A DNA stretch of 60,933 nt from Actinomycetes bacterium (GTDB lineage: Bacteria > Actinomycetota > Acidimicrobiia > Spongiisociales > UBA5794), in the NCBI GenBank assembly GCA_024638645.1, contig JAHEJX010000010.1:1-60933 (forward strand), read 5' to 3'. Below, one piece after another: positions 43,739 through 52,054 of the stretch. The stretch's first letter is position 1, and each line of letters starts with the position of its first letter. The notes under the pieces are model-generated. The model saw only the letters and a list, made by a program, of their open reading frames with translations, was not told the origin of the DNA and ran no database searches. The position numbers and the translations under genes are program-made.

Positions 43739-44584
43739 GTGTGGGCCGCAGAGCAAGACTTTCTCATGTTGGGGACCCGGTTTCGGATCCAGGCGACGCA
43801 CGCCGAGCACCTCGAGGAGCCTTCGCGGCTCTTGGATCCGTTTGACTACGGCGGACGTACCGGCGTCCGAGGGCGGCACACGTTCTCGATTGCGGGTGGC
43901 GACCTGGTTGGAGTGCGTGAGCCGGGAACGGCTGCGGTATTCCGCGATTGTCAACGTCTCCACTTGGGCGAGGGTCCTGATGCCTCGCTGGATGCACTCC
44001 TGGCAACGATGAATCGCCTCGCAGTAGAAGAGTGCCGCGACTTCGCAGTTCACGCCGGCGTCGTGTCCATCGGCGGTGTCGGCGTTGCGTTCCCTGCCGA
44101 GTCCGGCGACGGCAAAACAACGCTCACTGCCGCATGTCTGCTCCAAGGTTTCGCATACGCCTCCGATGAGGCGATGGTGGTGAGTGCAGACTCCAACGCA
44201 ATCGTTCGATATCCAAAACCCTTGGCATTGAGCCAATGGTCTCGGAACGTGCTTGGCATGGACACCAGAGAATCAACCGAGATGGGACATGCTGAGAGCT
44301 ACGTGACAGCTTCCCAACTCGGGGCCGAACTCGCCGACCCGGAGTTCGAGCTCGGCCATATCGTGCTGGCCGAGTACGGACACGGTGAAAGCTCCCTCGA
44401 GCAGGCCCCGGCACATGAAGCCATGGCAGCTCTGCTCCGACTGTCCTTCAATCACTACAAGGACGGAGAACGAGCTTTTCGGCTGGCGGCGAGACTCGCC
44501 ACCGATGCTCAGGTATGGCGGCTGCGATACGGGGACCCGATCCAGGCCGCCCAGTTGCTGCGGCGAGAAATCAGCGTCGCCTGA
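43739..44584 (+). CDS. HprK-like kinase
   Basis: Kinase of the HPr-kinase fold (281 aa, GTG start). The P-loop is PAESGDGKTT (119-128), preceded by HAGVVSIGGVGVAF and followed by AYASDEAMVV with the acidic pair near 143-144, as in HprK-related kinases of PqqD operons. Known relatives (ThcoK, PadeK, PsmK) phosphorylate the C-terminal Ser of lasso peptides. No PTS or HPr gene is present here, which argues against classical HprK function. The substrate may be a peptide or the Tat-exported protein encoded opposite. Confidence 0.82.
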   Translation: MWAAEQDFLMLGTRFRIQATHAEHLEEPSRLLDPFDYGGRTGVRGRHTFSIAGGDLVGVREPGTAAVFRDCQRLHLGEGPDASLDALLATMNRLAVEECRDFAVHAGVVSIGGVGVAFPAESGDGKTTLTAACLLQGFAYASDEAMVVSADSNAIVRYPKPLALSQWSRNVLGMDTRESTEMGHAESYVTASQLGAELADPEFELGHIVLAEYGHGESSLEQAPAHEAMAALLRLSFNHYKDGERAFRLAARLATDAQVWRLRYGDPIQAAQLLRREISVA

Positions 44585-44619
44585 CGATTGTGCTCAACCG
44601 GATGCCCGACTCGCGCAAA

Positions 44620-44645
44620 GACGCGGCCCGAAATCGGGCCGCGTC
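44620..44645. terminator. Bidirectional hairpin terminator
   Basis: GACGCGGCCCGA pairs perfectly with TCGGGCCGCGTC over a two-base nominal loop. It lies between the convergent kinase gene and the Tat-exported protein gene and can serve both strands. Confidence 0.85.
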
Positions 44646-44666
44646 TCGCAAATAGGCCGCTCGCGC

Positions 44667-45197
44667 TCAGTCGCGCTGACGACAGCAGATCACGAATTCA
44701 ACGTGAGAGATTCCCTTGCCGTTCGAGGCTGGATTGAAGAAGTAGTACCTCTGCCCATCCCTCCTGAAGGCGGGATCCTTCAGGCACTCGGTGCCTGCCT
44801 TCGTCAAGATCAAACACTCATCCGCAACAATCTCGCAACCCTCGGCGAGCTCGATTACCCAATTCTCATCCTCATCCGTGGAAATGATTGTCACTTTTCC
44901 ACAGCCACCCGGGATCACCGCAAGATCGCCCTTGTTGGGCGTGAGACAGTGACCGGTAGGAGCGCCGTCTGAGGTATCTCGGCCGATCTGATCCCAGATG
45001 TCCTCGCAAACACCTTCTTCGACCTTCACGCCGTAATAGACGGGCTCGTCAGGCGGTGGGCTGGTGGCCGCAGCCGCAGAACGTACCATCGATACTGCCT
45101 GAACCGCGGGGGTCGCCCACAAAACGCCGACACCGATCTTGGCGCCGCGCTTGAGCGCTTCCCTCCTACTGATCTCTTCCCGTGGTGTGTCTTCCAT
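44667..45197 (-). CDS. Tat-exported cysteine-rich protein of unknown function
   Basis: Protein of 176 aa with a twin-arginine signal: SRREALKRG (RR at 11-12) followed by the hydrophobic stretch AKIGVGVLWATPAVQAV. The exported part has eight cysteines (GVCED, GHCLT, GGCGK, EGCEI, DECLI, TECLK and a terminal CC pair), so disulfides are likely. GAGGGA five bases before the ATG at 45197 decides this start over ATG 45209. The RREALK-type Tat leader followed by WATPAVQ is familiar from small actinobacterial secreted proteins. Facing the HprK/PqqD operon, it is a candidate substrate or effector. No enzymatic motif seen. Confidence 0.75.
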   Translation of the reverse strand: MEDTPREEISRREALKRGAKIGVGVLWATPAVQAVSMVRSAAAATSPPPDEPVYYGVKVEEGVCEDIWDQIGRDTSDGAPTGHCLTPNKGDLAVIPGGCGKVTIISTDEDENWVIELAEGCEIVADECLILTKAGTECLKDPAFRRDGQRYYFFNPASNGKGISHVEFVICCRQRD

Positions 45198-45650
45198 CAA
45201 GTCCCTCATTTCAAGCCCGAAAATCTCTGTGGCTCCGGCGCGAAACACGCCAAAACCCCATGAACACCCAGGTAGCGTATCGATTCCAGCCTTTCGAGTA
45301 CATACGATGTTTGCCGTATTTTGGGAATCGGCTTCAGGAGCACGGCTCGCATCCACCCTGCGCCAATCTCTCGTTGTCGCCCACGGGCCCGGGGGCGAGC
45401 CGTTGAGAGCCGCCTCCTAAGGCGATCTCAGCCGTCGGCTGCGCTGGGTGGCCGAATTTGGTGGCTAGACCGAACCTGGTCAGTCGATGGCGAGCGTCAA
45501 AAACTTGTGGCCGTCCCCCTACAACCTCATTTACAATCGCCCCAACAGATACGGATGAGGGGCAAGAATGGTGGGGATCAGATTTGCGCGACATCTTGGC
45601 CGCACACGGAGTGTGGCCGTAGTTGGCGCGTCGACGGGGGCAGGTGCACA
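45198..45650. other. Divergent intergenic region before the CDP-sugar operon
   Basis: About 450 bases with no supported gene. It must hold promoters for the Tat-protein gene and for rfbF. TTGTGG (45505) and TACAAT (45532) are present but 21 bases apart, which is outside normal sigma-70 spacing. Confidence 0.35.
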
Positions 45651-46418
45651 ATGAAAGTGGGCATCCTTGCCGGCGGGTATGGAACTCGGCTGGCAGAAGA
45701 GACTGAACGGATCCCCAAGCCGATGGTGGAGATCGGTGGCAAACCGCTTCTCTGGCACATCATGCGCTATTACGAACATTTCGGCTTCTCCGACTTCGTG
45801 GTCGCGTTGGGCTACAAGGCTGACTACGTGAAGCGTTGGTTCAACGACTATGCATCGCTTTCCGGCGACCTGCACATTGACATGACGCGGGGCCCCGGTG
45901 TCGGCACTTCGAACGGGTCTACCCGCGACTGGAGAGTCTCCCTGATCGAGACGGGGCTCGACACCGGGACCGGGGGGCGCATCAAACGCATCCTCCCCCA
46001 CCTGGGCGACGAGACCTGCATGCTGACATGGGGAGACGGCTTGTCGACCGTCGACCTCGACGCTTTACTCGACTTCCACCGCTCCCACGGCAAGCTGGCG
46101 ACGCTCACGGCAGTTCGTCCGCCGGCCCGATTTGGCCATCTCGAGCTGGACGGCGACCAGATCGCCGAATTCGACGAGAAGCCACAGGCCGGTGAAGGCT
46201 GGATCAACGGGGCGTTTTTCGTGCTCGAGCCCGGTGTTCGCGACTACATCGACGACGACGAAACCATGTTCGAGCGCGAGCCGCTGCAACGTCTTGCAGC
46301 CGATGGAGAACTGATGGCGTTCAGGCACTATGACTTCTGGCAGTGCATGGACACGCTGCGCGACAAGAAGTTGCTCGAACGCCTATGGGAGTCGAAAGCG
46401 CCTTGGAAAGTCTGGTGA
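45651..46418 (+). CDS. rfbF: Glucose-1-phosphate cytidylyltransferase
   Basis: Forms CDP-glucose from CTP and glucose-1-phosphate, the first step to CDP-deoxysugars. The 255-aa product begins with LAGGYGTRL, then IPKPMVEIGGKPLLWHIMR and MLTWGDGLSTVDL, all diagnostic of RfbF. WINGAFFVLEPG and FWQCMDTLRDKKLLE close the catalytic half. The open frame extends far upstream, but the ATG at 45651 places the nucleotide-binding loop at the N-terminus. A CDP-glucose 4,6-dehydratase (RfbG) gene is not found downstream; the following SDR may take that place or act differently. Confidence 0.92.
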   Translation: MKVGILAGGYGTRLAEETERIPKPMVEIGGKPLLWHIMRYYEHFGFSDFVVALGYKADYVKRWFNDYASLSGDLHIDMTRGPGVGTSNGSTRDWRVSLIETGLDTGTGGRIKRILPHLGDETCMLTWGDGLSTVDLDALLDFHRSHGKLATLTAVRPPARFGHLELDGDQIAEFDEKPQAGEGWINGAFFVLEPGVRDYIDDDETMFEREPLQRLAADGELMAFRHYDFWQCMDTLRDKKLLERLWESKAPWKVW

Positions 46419-46421
46419 ATC

Positions 46422-46444
46422 CCGCACTTGATGATCGAGTGCGG
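46422..46444 (+). other. Intercistronic hairpin between rfbF and the SDR gene
   Basis: CCGCACT pairs with AGTGCGG around a nine-base loop in the 46-bp gap. It could modulate RNA stability or relative expression; it has no U-tract. Confidence 0.4.
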
Positions 46445-46464
46445 ATGAATGTGGGGGAATCTCT

Positions 46465-47502
46465 ATGAAGGTGCTTGTAACGGGCCACGACGGCTACATC
46501 GGCACAGTATTGGTGGATGTGTTTCGCGACGCCGGCCACGAAGTGGTCGGGCTCGACAACTTCCTGTTTCACGAGTGCTCGTTCGGCGAAGAACCCGAGC
46601 CTCCCGAGTCGATATCGCTCGATATTCGTGATGTGACGGCTGATCACCTCGCCGGCTTCGACGCCGTCGTGCATTTGGCAGCGATCTCCAACGACCCACT
46701 TGGAGATCTCAATCCCGACACTACGTACGCGGTCAATCACCAGGCCTCGGTCGCCCTCGCTGAGGCGTCCCGGGCAGCCGGAGTCGAGCGATTCCTGTTC
46801 TCATCGTCGTGCAGTCTGTACGGCGCCCAGGGCGACGACTATCTGGACGAGAACAGCGGATTCAACCCGGTTACTCCGTACGGCGAATCGAAGATTCTCA
46901 GCGAACAGGACATTTCGGCGATGGCCGACGATGACTTCAGCCCGACGTTCCTCCGCAACGCCACGGCTTATGGTGTGTCGGCGCGTCTGCGCGGTGATCT
47001 GGTCGTCAACAACTTGACGGGATTTGCCGTCACGACCGGCCAGGTCTTCCTCAAGAGCGACGGATCATCATGGCGGCCGCTCGTGCATATCGAGGATATT
47101 TCGCGTGCGTTTCTTGCCGCGTTGGAGGCTGACCGCGACCTGATCCACAACGAAGCCTTCAACGTCGGGGCAAACGAAGAGAACTACCGAATCAGCGACG
47201 TCGCCGCGCTCGTTCACGACGTTGTGCCCAACAGCGAAGTAACTCTGTCGGACACGGCGTTCAACGATCCGCGCAACTACCGGGTCGACTGCAGCAAGCT
47301 CGCATCGACCCTCCCGGCCGCCAAACCGATATGGACGGTCCGCAAGGGCATCGAGCAGCTCTACGAGAGCTATTTGAGATATGGGCTGACACTCGATCAG
47401 CTCGAAGGCAACAGGTTCATGCGCATCCGTCACGTCAACTCGCTGATCGATGCCGGTCGCCTTGACGACTCGCTGCGCCTCGTCCAACAGGGGTCGGCAT
47501 GA
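46465..47502 (+). CDS. NAD-dependent sugar epimerase/dehydratase (extended SDR)
   Basis: Extended SDR of 345 aa. The cofactor loop is TGHDGYIG (6-13), the catalytic motif is TPYGESK and the Ser site FSSSCSLYG. SNDPLGDLNPDTTY and RNATAYGVSARLRGDLVVNN are typical of a subfamily that sits beside C-methyltransferases in surface-glycan loci. It overlaps the methyltransferase gene by four bases. It probably works on the CDP-sugar made by RfbF, but epimerisation, 4,6-dehydration and reduction cannot be told apart by eye. Confidence 0.86.
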   Translation: MKVLVTGHDGYIGTVLVDVFRDAGHEVVGLDNFLFHECSFGEEPEPPESISLDIRDVTADHLAGFDAVVHLAAISNDPLGDLNPDTTYAVNHQASVALAEASRAAGVERFLFSSSCSLYGAQGDDYLDENSGFNPVTPYGESKILSEQDISAMADDDFSPTFLRNATAYGVSARLRGDLVVNNLTGFAVTTGQVFLKSDGSSWRPLVHIEDISRAFLAALEADRDLIHNEAFNVGANEENYRISDVAALVHDVVPNSEVTLSDTAFNDPRNYRVDCSKLASTLPAAKPIWTVRKGIEQLYESYLRYGLTLDQLEGNRFMRIRHVNSLIDAGRLDDSLRLVQQGSA

Positions 47503-48743
47503 GCGTGCAAACGTCGAAGGTTCCGTGCCGATCTTGCGGGTCGCTGAATCTGCGCCGGTTTCTCGATTTAGGGGTGACTCCGCTCGCCGATGCGTTGGTG
47601 CGGCCTGACAAGGTGGGAGAGCCGGAAGATCGTTTCCCGCTCGAGGTTGCCTTCTGCCCAGACTGCACACTGACACAAATCCTCGAGGAAGTGCCGCCGC
47701 AGAAGCTCTTCGTCGACAACTACCTTTACTTCTCGTCATTCTCCGACCACCTCCTTGCCCACTCGGAGAGGCATGCCGATTGGCTCATCGACGCAAGGAA
47801 CCTCGGGCCGGACTCCCTCGTTGTCGAACTGGCCAGCAACGACGGCTACCTGTTGAAGAACTTCGTGGACCGCGACATTCCGGTGCTCGGGATTGATCCC
47901 GCCCCGGATCAGGCGGCGGCCGCCAATGCGGCCGGCATTCGAACGCTCGAGCGCTTCTTCGGCGACGAGATGGCTCGTGAGCTGCGAGACGCAGGCCACA
48001 CCGCAGATGTGATCATCGCCAACAATGTGCTCGCGCACGTCCCAGACATCAATGGTTTTGTTGCTGGTATGGCAACGCTGCTCGCGGATGACGGTCTCAT
48101 CACCGTCGAGAACCCTTACGTCCGCGAGCTTGTCGATCGCCGCGAGTTCGACACCATCTATCACGAGCACTACTGCTACTACTCATGCACGTCCATCGAC
48201 CGGCTCATGCAGCGTCACGGGCTCTTCCTCAACGACGTGGAGTTCTTCCACAACCTCCATGGCGGAACGCTGCGCTGGCACATCGGCCACCAAAATGTCC
48301 GAACGGAGCGTGCCCTCGAGTACTTGGCCGCCGAGGAGGAATCGGGTCTCAACCACTTCGACTACTACTCGGCTTTCGCCGACACAGTCGAAGGCGTCCG
48401 CAAACAGCTATTGGGGCTGCTGCAGGATCTGAAGAGCCAGGGTGCGTCGATCGCGGCGTACGGCGCGGCGGCGAAGGGTTCGACGCTGCTCAACTATGTG
48501 GGAATCGAGACCGATCTCGTGGATTTCGTCGTCGATCGCAACACCCACAAACAAGGCACCTTCATGCCAGGCACCAATCAGCCCGTACTCGCCCCGCGGG
48601 CACTCATCGAGAGGCGCCCGGACTACGTTCTCTTGCTGGCATGGAACTTCGCCGAAGAGATCATGGCGCAGCAACGGGAGTACCTAGAGGGCGGGGGCAA
48701 GTTCATCGTGCCGGTGCCCGCGCCGGAGATCGTCGGTGGCTGA
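47499..48743 (+). CDS. Zinc-finger SAM-dependent sugar C-methyltransferase
   Basis: Three-part methyltransferase (414 aa) of the TcaB9/TylC3 type. An N-terminal zinc ribbon has Cys10, Cys13, Cys53 and Cys56. A class I SAM fold follows with VVELASNDGYLLKNF, and a C-terminal Rossmann-like domain contains AAYGAAAKGSTLLNY. YHEHYCYYS holds the active-site histidine region of sugar C-3 methyltransferases. It would add a branching methyl to a 4-keto deoxysugar, giving a branched CDP-sugar. ATGA overlap with the SDR gene couples translation. Confidence 0.88.
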   Translation: MSVQTSKVPCRSCGSLNLRRFLDLGVTPLADALVRPDKVGEPEDRFPLEVAFCPDCTLTQILEEVPPQKLFVDNYLYFSSFSDHLLAHSERHADWLIDARNLGPDSLVVELASNDGYLLKNFVDRDIPVLGIDPAPDQAAAANAAGIRTLERFFGDEMARELRDAGHTADVIIANNVLAHVPDINGFVAGMATLLADDGLITVENPYVRELVDRREFDTIYHEHYCYYSCTSIDRLMQRHGLFLNDVEFFHNLHGGTLRWHIGHQNVRTERALEYLAAEEESGLNHFDYYSAFADTVEGVRKQLLGLLQDLKSQGASIAAYGAAAKGSTLLNYVGIETDLVDFVVDRNTHKQGTFMPGTNQPVLAPRALIERRPDYVLLLAWNFAEEIMAQQREYLEGGGKFIVPVPAPEIVGG

Positions 48744-49914
48744 GCCGGCGTCGCAATGCCAGGCTTGTGACCAGGTCGGGCTCGAGTCGTTTCACAGCCA
48801 GAGCAGAGTTCCGGTCAACAGTTGTCTCCTGCTCAACAACCGAGACGAAGCCACAGACTTCCCGACCGGCAGCCTGGAGCTGGTCTTCTGCCCGAACTGC
48901 GGATTCATCGGCAATGACCGCTTCGATCCGGCATTAGCTGAGTACTCCGACCGCTACGAGGAGACCCAAGCGTTCTCCGAGCGGTTCGTCAGTTTCGCCA
49001 GCGCCTTGGCTCGGGACTGGGTCGAACGCTACGACTTGACCGGCAAGAGCGTCCTGGAGATCGGTTGCGGCAAGGGTGAGTTCCTCGTGATGATGGCTGA
49101 GGCGGGAATCGGCAGCGGAATTGGTATCGACCCGGGGGTTCATCCAGAACGCATCGATTCACCTATCGGGAATCAGCTGCAGTGGATTCCTGACTTCTAC
49201 TCGGAGGACTACAGCCATCTCACCGCAGACGCAATCGTGTGCCGTCACACTCTGGAGCACATTGCACCTGTCGCCGAGTTCATGCGCATGATTCGCCGGA
49301 ACATCAGCGATCGTATGGACACTGTGGTGTTGTTCGAGCTTCCCGACGTGCAACGTGTCCTCGACGAAGTGGCGTTCTGGGACGTCTATTACGAGCACTG
49401 CTCCTACTTCAGCGCCGGCTCGTTGGCCAGATTGTTCGAACGCACCGGCTTCGAGGTGCTCCGCCTGGAACTGGCATACGACGATCAGTACTTGATAGTC
49501 GAAGCTCGGCCCGTCGCTCCAGAAGCGTCGATCGCTGCCTGGCCCGCTGACGACATGGACCGCCTCCGCCAAGGCGTCGACACCTTCCGGGAGGGCTATC
49601 GCAGCACGATTGGCGCCTGGCAGAAGAGGCTCGAGGCCGTCCACGGCCGCGGCGGCTCAGCGGTGATTTGGGGAGGGGGGTCGAAGGGGGTCTCCTTCCT
49701 TTCGGTCGCCGGGGACAACGTGGAGGCGGCCGTCGACATCAACCCGTACAAGCAAGGCATGTTCATGGCGGGCACCGGTCACAAGGTTGTAGCCCCTTCA
49801 GAACTCCCTGACATAGATCCCCAACTCGTAATCGCCATGAATCCCATATACCTGGACGAAATCGCAAGCGATCTAGGCAGTCTGGGTCTCTCCCCCGACA
49901 TCGAAGCTGTCTAG
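48736..49914 (+). CDS. Zinc-finger SAM-dependent methyltransferase (C-methyltransferase family)
   Basis: Second member of the same three-part family (392 aa, GTG start overlapping the previous gene by eight bases). Zinc ligands are Cys8, Cys11, Cys52 and Cys55. The SAM loop is VLEIGCGKGEFL and the C-terminal segment AVIWGGGSKGVSFLS mirrors its neighbour. The active-site stretch reads YYEHCSYFS instead of YHEHYCYYS, so the first histidine is changed to Tyr. Substrate or position may therefore differ. It ends the CDP-sugar operon. Confidence 0.85.
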   Translation: MAEPASQCQACDQVGLESFHSQSRVPVNSCLLLNNRDEATDFPTGSLELVFCPNCGFIGNDRFDPALAEYSDRYEETQAFSERFVSFASALARDWVERYDLTGKSVLEIGCGKGEFLVMMAEAGIGSGIGIDPGVHPERIDSPIGNQLQWIPDFYSEDYSHLTADAIVCRHTLEHIAPVAEFMRMIRRNISDRMDTVVLFELPDVQRVLDEVAFWDVYYEHCSYFSAGSLARLFERTGFEVLRLELAYDDQYLIVEARPVAPEASIAAWPADDMDRLRQGVDTFREGYRSTIGAWQKRLEAVHGRGGSAVIWGGGSKGVSFLSVAGDNVEAAVDINPYKQGMFMAGTGHKVVAPSELPDIDPQLVIAMNPIYLDEIASDLGSLGLSPDIEAV

Positions 49915-50111
49915 CCCTCGAGGCGATCTTCTCTCTGAGTGAAGTTGCTGGTTCGTTCGTTCCAGAGCGTCGGCAATAGGTGCCCGACGGGCGACAGACC
50001 GCCGGTAATGGGCAGCCAGCGTTCGCTATTCCCTGGGAAACATCCGCGTTCTAATAGGGAGATCGCCACGCGATAATGCGGCCACACACTCAATCTCAAC
50101 GCGGAGCCAAT

Positions 50112-50465
50112 ATGACCAACGATGGCAAGACCTTCTTCGAGGACCGAATGGCGCTGCTAGGGAGCGGCGACATCGACTCTCTCGTTGCGCAGTACGCCGA
50201 TGACGCCGAGATCGTTAGGTTCCTGGGCGTTGCCCGCGGCCGGGACGAGATTCGCGCCTACCTGATAGGCCTGCTGGCAGCCCACCAGTCGTACGAGCTC
50301 GTTTCTCTGGACCAGTTTCAAGAGTCGGGCGACTCGCTCATCTGGGAGGCCACCGTAGAGACGACGGCGGGACCGCTCCAGATCTACGACGTGTTCGTAT
50401 TCGACGCTGCCGGTCAGATCACCCGGCATTTCCCCGGCCTCCAGGGTTACTGGGGCAGCGCCTGA
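50112..50465 (+). CDS. SnoaL/NTF2-like small protein
   Basis: 117-aa cone-shaped alpha+beta barrel protein of the NTF2/SnoaL group, judged from FFEDRMALLGSGDIDSLVAQ, DDAEIVRFLGVARGRDEIRAYL and the terminal beta strands around YDVFVFDAAGQITRHF. Such proteins are often binding domains or isomerase/hydrolase-like enzymes without conserved motifs. ATG 50112 has CGGAG upstream. It stands alone after a gap of about 200 bases and ends before a strong terminator. Function unknown. Confidence 0.75.
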   Translation: MTNDGKTFFEDRMALLGSGDIDSLVAQYADDAEIVRFLGVARGRDEIRAYLIGLLAAHQSYELVSLDQFQESGDSLIWEATVETTAGPLQIYDVFVFDAAGQITRHFPGLQGYWGSA

Positions 50466-50625
50466 CTCCACCCGCCGGGCCTTGCACAGGATCTTGCTGA
50501 CCCGCTGTCCTTGCTACGCAGTTGACCACTACACCAAGACCCCACCCGAGAAGAGCCCAGGCTGATCCCCATGCCTCCCATTCGCCTGCTTGCGCCGCGG
50601 CGGGTTGAGTTGGCAATTGACGACG

Positions 50626-50660
50626 AATACGGGCCCCTTCCTGGCGAAGGGGCCCGTATT
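50626..50660. terminator. Strong bidirectional terminator hairpin
   Basis: AATACGGGCCCCTTC pairs perfectly with GAAGGGGCCCGTATT around CTGGC, giving a 15-bp stem. The A/T ends give short U runs in both directions. It separates convergent genes ending at 50465 and 50681. Confidence 0.93.
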
Positions 50661-50680
50661 TGTCGGTCGGATCGCTCGGG

Positions 50681-51196
50681 CTAGAGCGAGATTCCCTTTA
50701 GGTGGCCCTTGTAGTAGGCAATCCCGGTGTCGACGTCATCTTTGAAGTCGAGTCTGCCGGTCACGCCCTCGTAATCGCCGGTACCGCTACCGGTGACGAT
50801 CGGGTGTTTGCACCCGCCAAACACTTGTGCCTGGACCGTATCGAAGTTGCACACCTCATCGAAGACGTACTTCGCCCAAAAGAACTCCGTCATTTGGAAG
50901 GTATCCCCGTCTTCATCCACGAAGATCTCGTCGGCGCGCTCTTGGTACATACCGCTCGGAGTGCAGTTGTACGAAGTTACGAGACCGTAGACACAACCAT
51001 TGAGATCTCCTTCGATGCCGAAGGCGTAATCCGGTGAGGCCCAATCACCCGGACCTCCCTCGCAGACGGCCTCCGGGACGGTTTGTCCAGAGATCTGGGT
51101 TCCACCATTTCCTCCTGCACCGGCTGGTGCAATACCAATCAGTACGGTCGTGCTCAGTGTCGCCAACACAACGGCAAGTCGCATCATACGTCTCAT
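50681..51196 (-). CDS. Secreted protein with dirigent/allene-oxide-cyclase-like barrel
   Basis: Exported 171-aa protein. The ATG at 51196 follows GAGAGAGGG, and the signal peptide MRRMMRLAVVLATLSTTVL ends near APAGAGG. The frame extends upstream over the neighbouring gene, which is not credible. The C-terminal GSGTGDYEGVTGRLDFKDD resembles the Gly-rich strand of allene-oxide-cyclase/dirigent-like beta barrels. Four or five cysteines may form disulfides. Function unknown. Confidence 0.7.
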   Translation of the reverse strand: MRRMMRLAVVLATLSTTVLIGIAPAGAGGNGGTQISGQTVPEAVCEGGPGDWASPDYAFGIEGDLNGCVYGLVTSYNCTPSGMYQERADEIFVDEDGDTFQMTEFFWAKYVFDEVCNFDTVQAQVFGGCKHPIVTGSGTGDYEGVTGRLDFKDDVDTGIAYYKGHLKGISL

Positions 51197-51432
51197 TGTT
51201 CGCGCCCTCTCTCCCGCTTGACGCTTCCGTGTTGAGAAGGGAGTGCCGACTATCCCGACTTCAGTACAGGGATCAGCTCCCTCTTCCCACGTAACCGAAG
51301 CTACCGAGGCACTTCCTCGATGTCTACGGCTAATTGAGACGGCGCGCGGTAGAAAACGAACACTCGCTTTCCTTGCGGTCGCCGTTCCGTGGAGCTGCGG
51401 ACGAACCAATAACGAGTCTTGCGGCACCACCG

Positions 51433-51933
51433 CTACACAGAGCCGCGGCCGTGTTCCACCAGGGCCAACGTCATGCAAATGAAGGCCGCCAGCGTCAAAG
51501 CTGCCCGTGCCAGAGTTGACCGAACCCAGCGGGCCTCGTTGAAGTCAACCCGAACCCGGCCGACATCGATCTCGTCGGGCGATCCCGCAGCCTTGATGGC
51601 ATCGTTGAGTGGGACGTTGACGGCCACAGTCAGCGCAACGACACCGAAATAGAGGATCGCGCCAGCCCATAACCAAGGCACGACTGAACCAAACTCACCA
51701 CCAAGGTGCAAAATGAGGCTGAGCACCGTCAAGGCCAGCCCGCCGAAGAAAGTGCCAAGGAAGAGTGGGTTGATGATTGCAGTGTCGATGGCTTGAAAAG
51801 CACCGACAAAGGTACGGTCATCAGTCCGCCGCAGCCCCGGCATCAACGTGTTCGCGTACAGACCCATCACGCCGGTCATTGCGCCGACACAAATGACCGC
51901 CGCGACCAACGACGCGGTCCGCAAAACCTCCAT
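51433..51933 (-). CDS. DUF1772 membrane protein (anthrone-oxygenase-like)
   Basis: Four-helix membrane protein of 166 aa belonging to DUF1772, with the family motif NVPLND (residues 108-113) and the conserved N-terminal MTGVMGLYANTLMPGL. Some relatives oxidise anthrones in polyketide pathways, but most have no known role. It is a close paralogue of the gene at 55996-56496. The region between it and the secreted-protein gene (51197-51432) holds no gene. Confidence 0.85.
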   Translation of the reverse strand: MEVLRTASLVAAVICVGAMTGVMGLYANTLMPGLRRTDDRTFVGAFQAIDTAIINPLFLGTFFGGLALTVLSLILHLGGEFGSVVPWLWAGAILYFGVVALTVAVNVPLNDAIKAAGSPDEIDVGRVRVDFNEARWVRSTLARAALTLAAFICMTLALVEHGRGSV

Positions 51934-52054
51934 CTTGGTCCCTACCTAGGCGATCTATTCCTCAGGGTACCGAGCCAAGGCTTGTGCCACACTGTGGTCG
52001 ACGAAGCCGGCAACCGCCTCAATCGCAACCGACCCTGCGCCCCCGACTACCTTC

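Noticed and set aside
40055..44584. Complete lasso-peptide cluster
   Set aside because: No asparagine-synthetase-like cyclase, no B2-type protease and no recognisable precursor peptide were found.
45505..45537. Sigma-70 promoter before rfbF
   Set aside because: TACAAT is good, but the nearest TTGTGG is 21 bp away, outside normal spacing.
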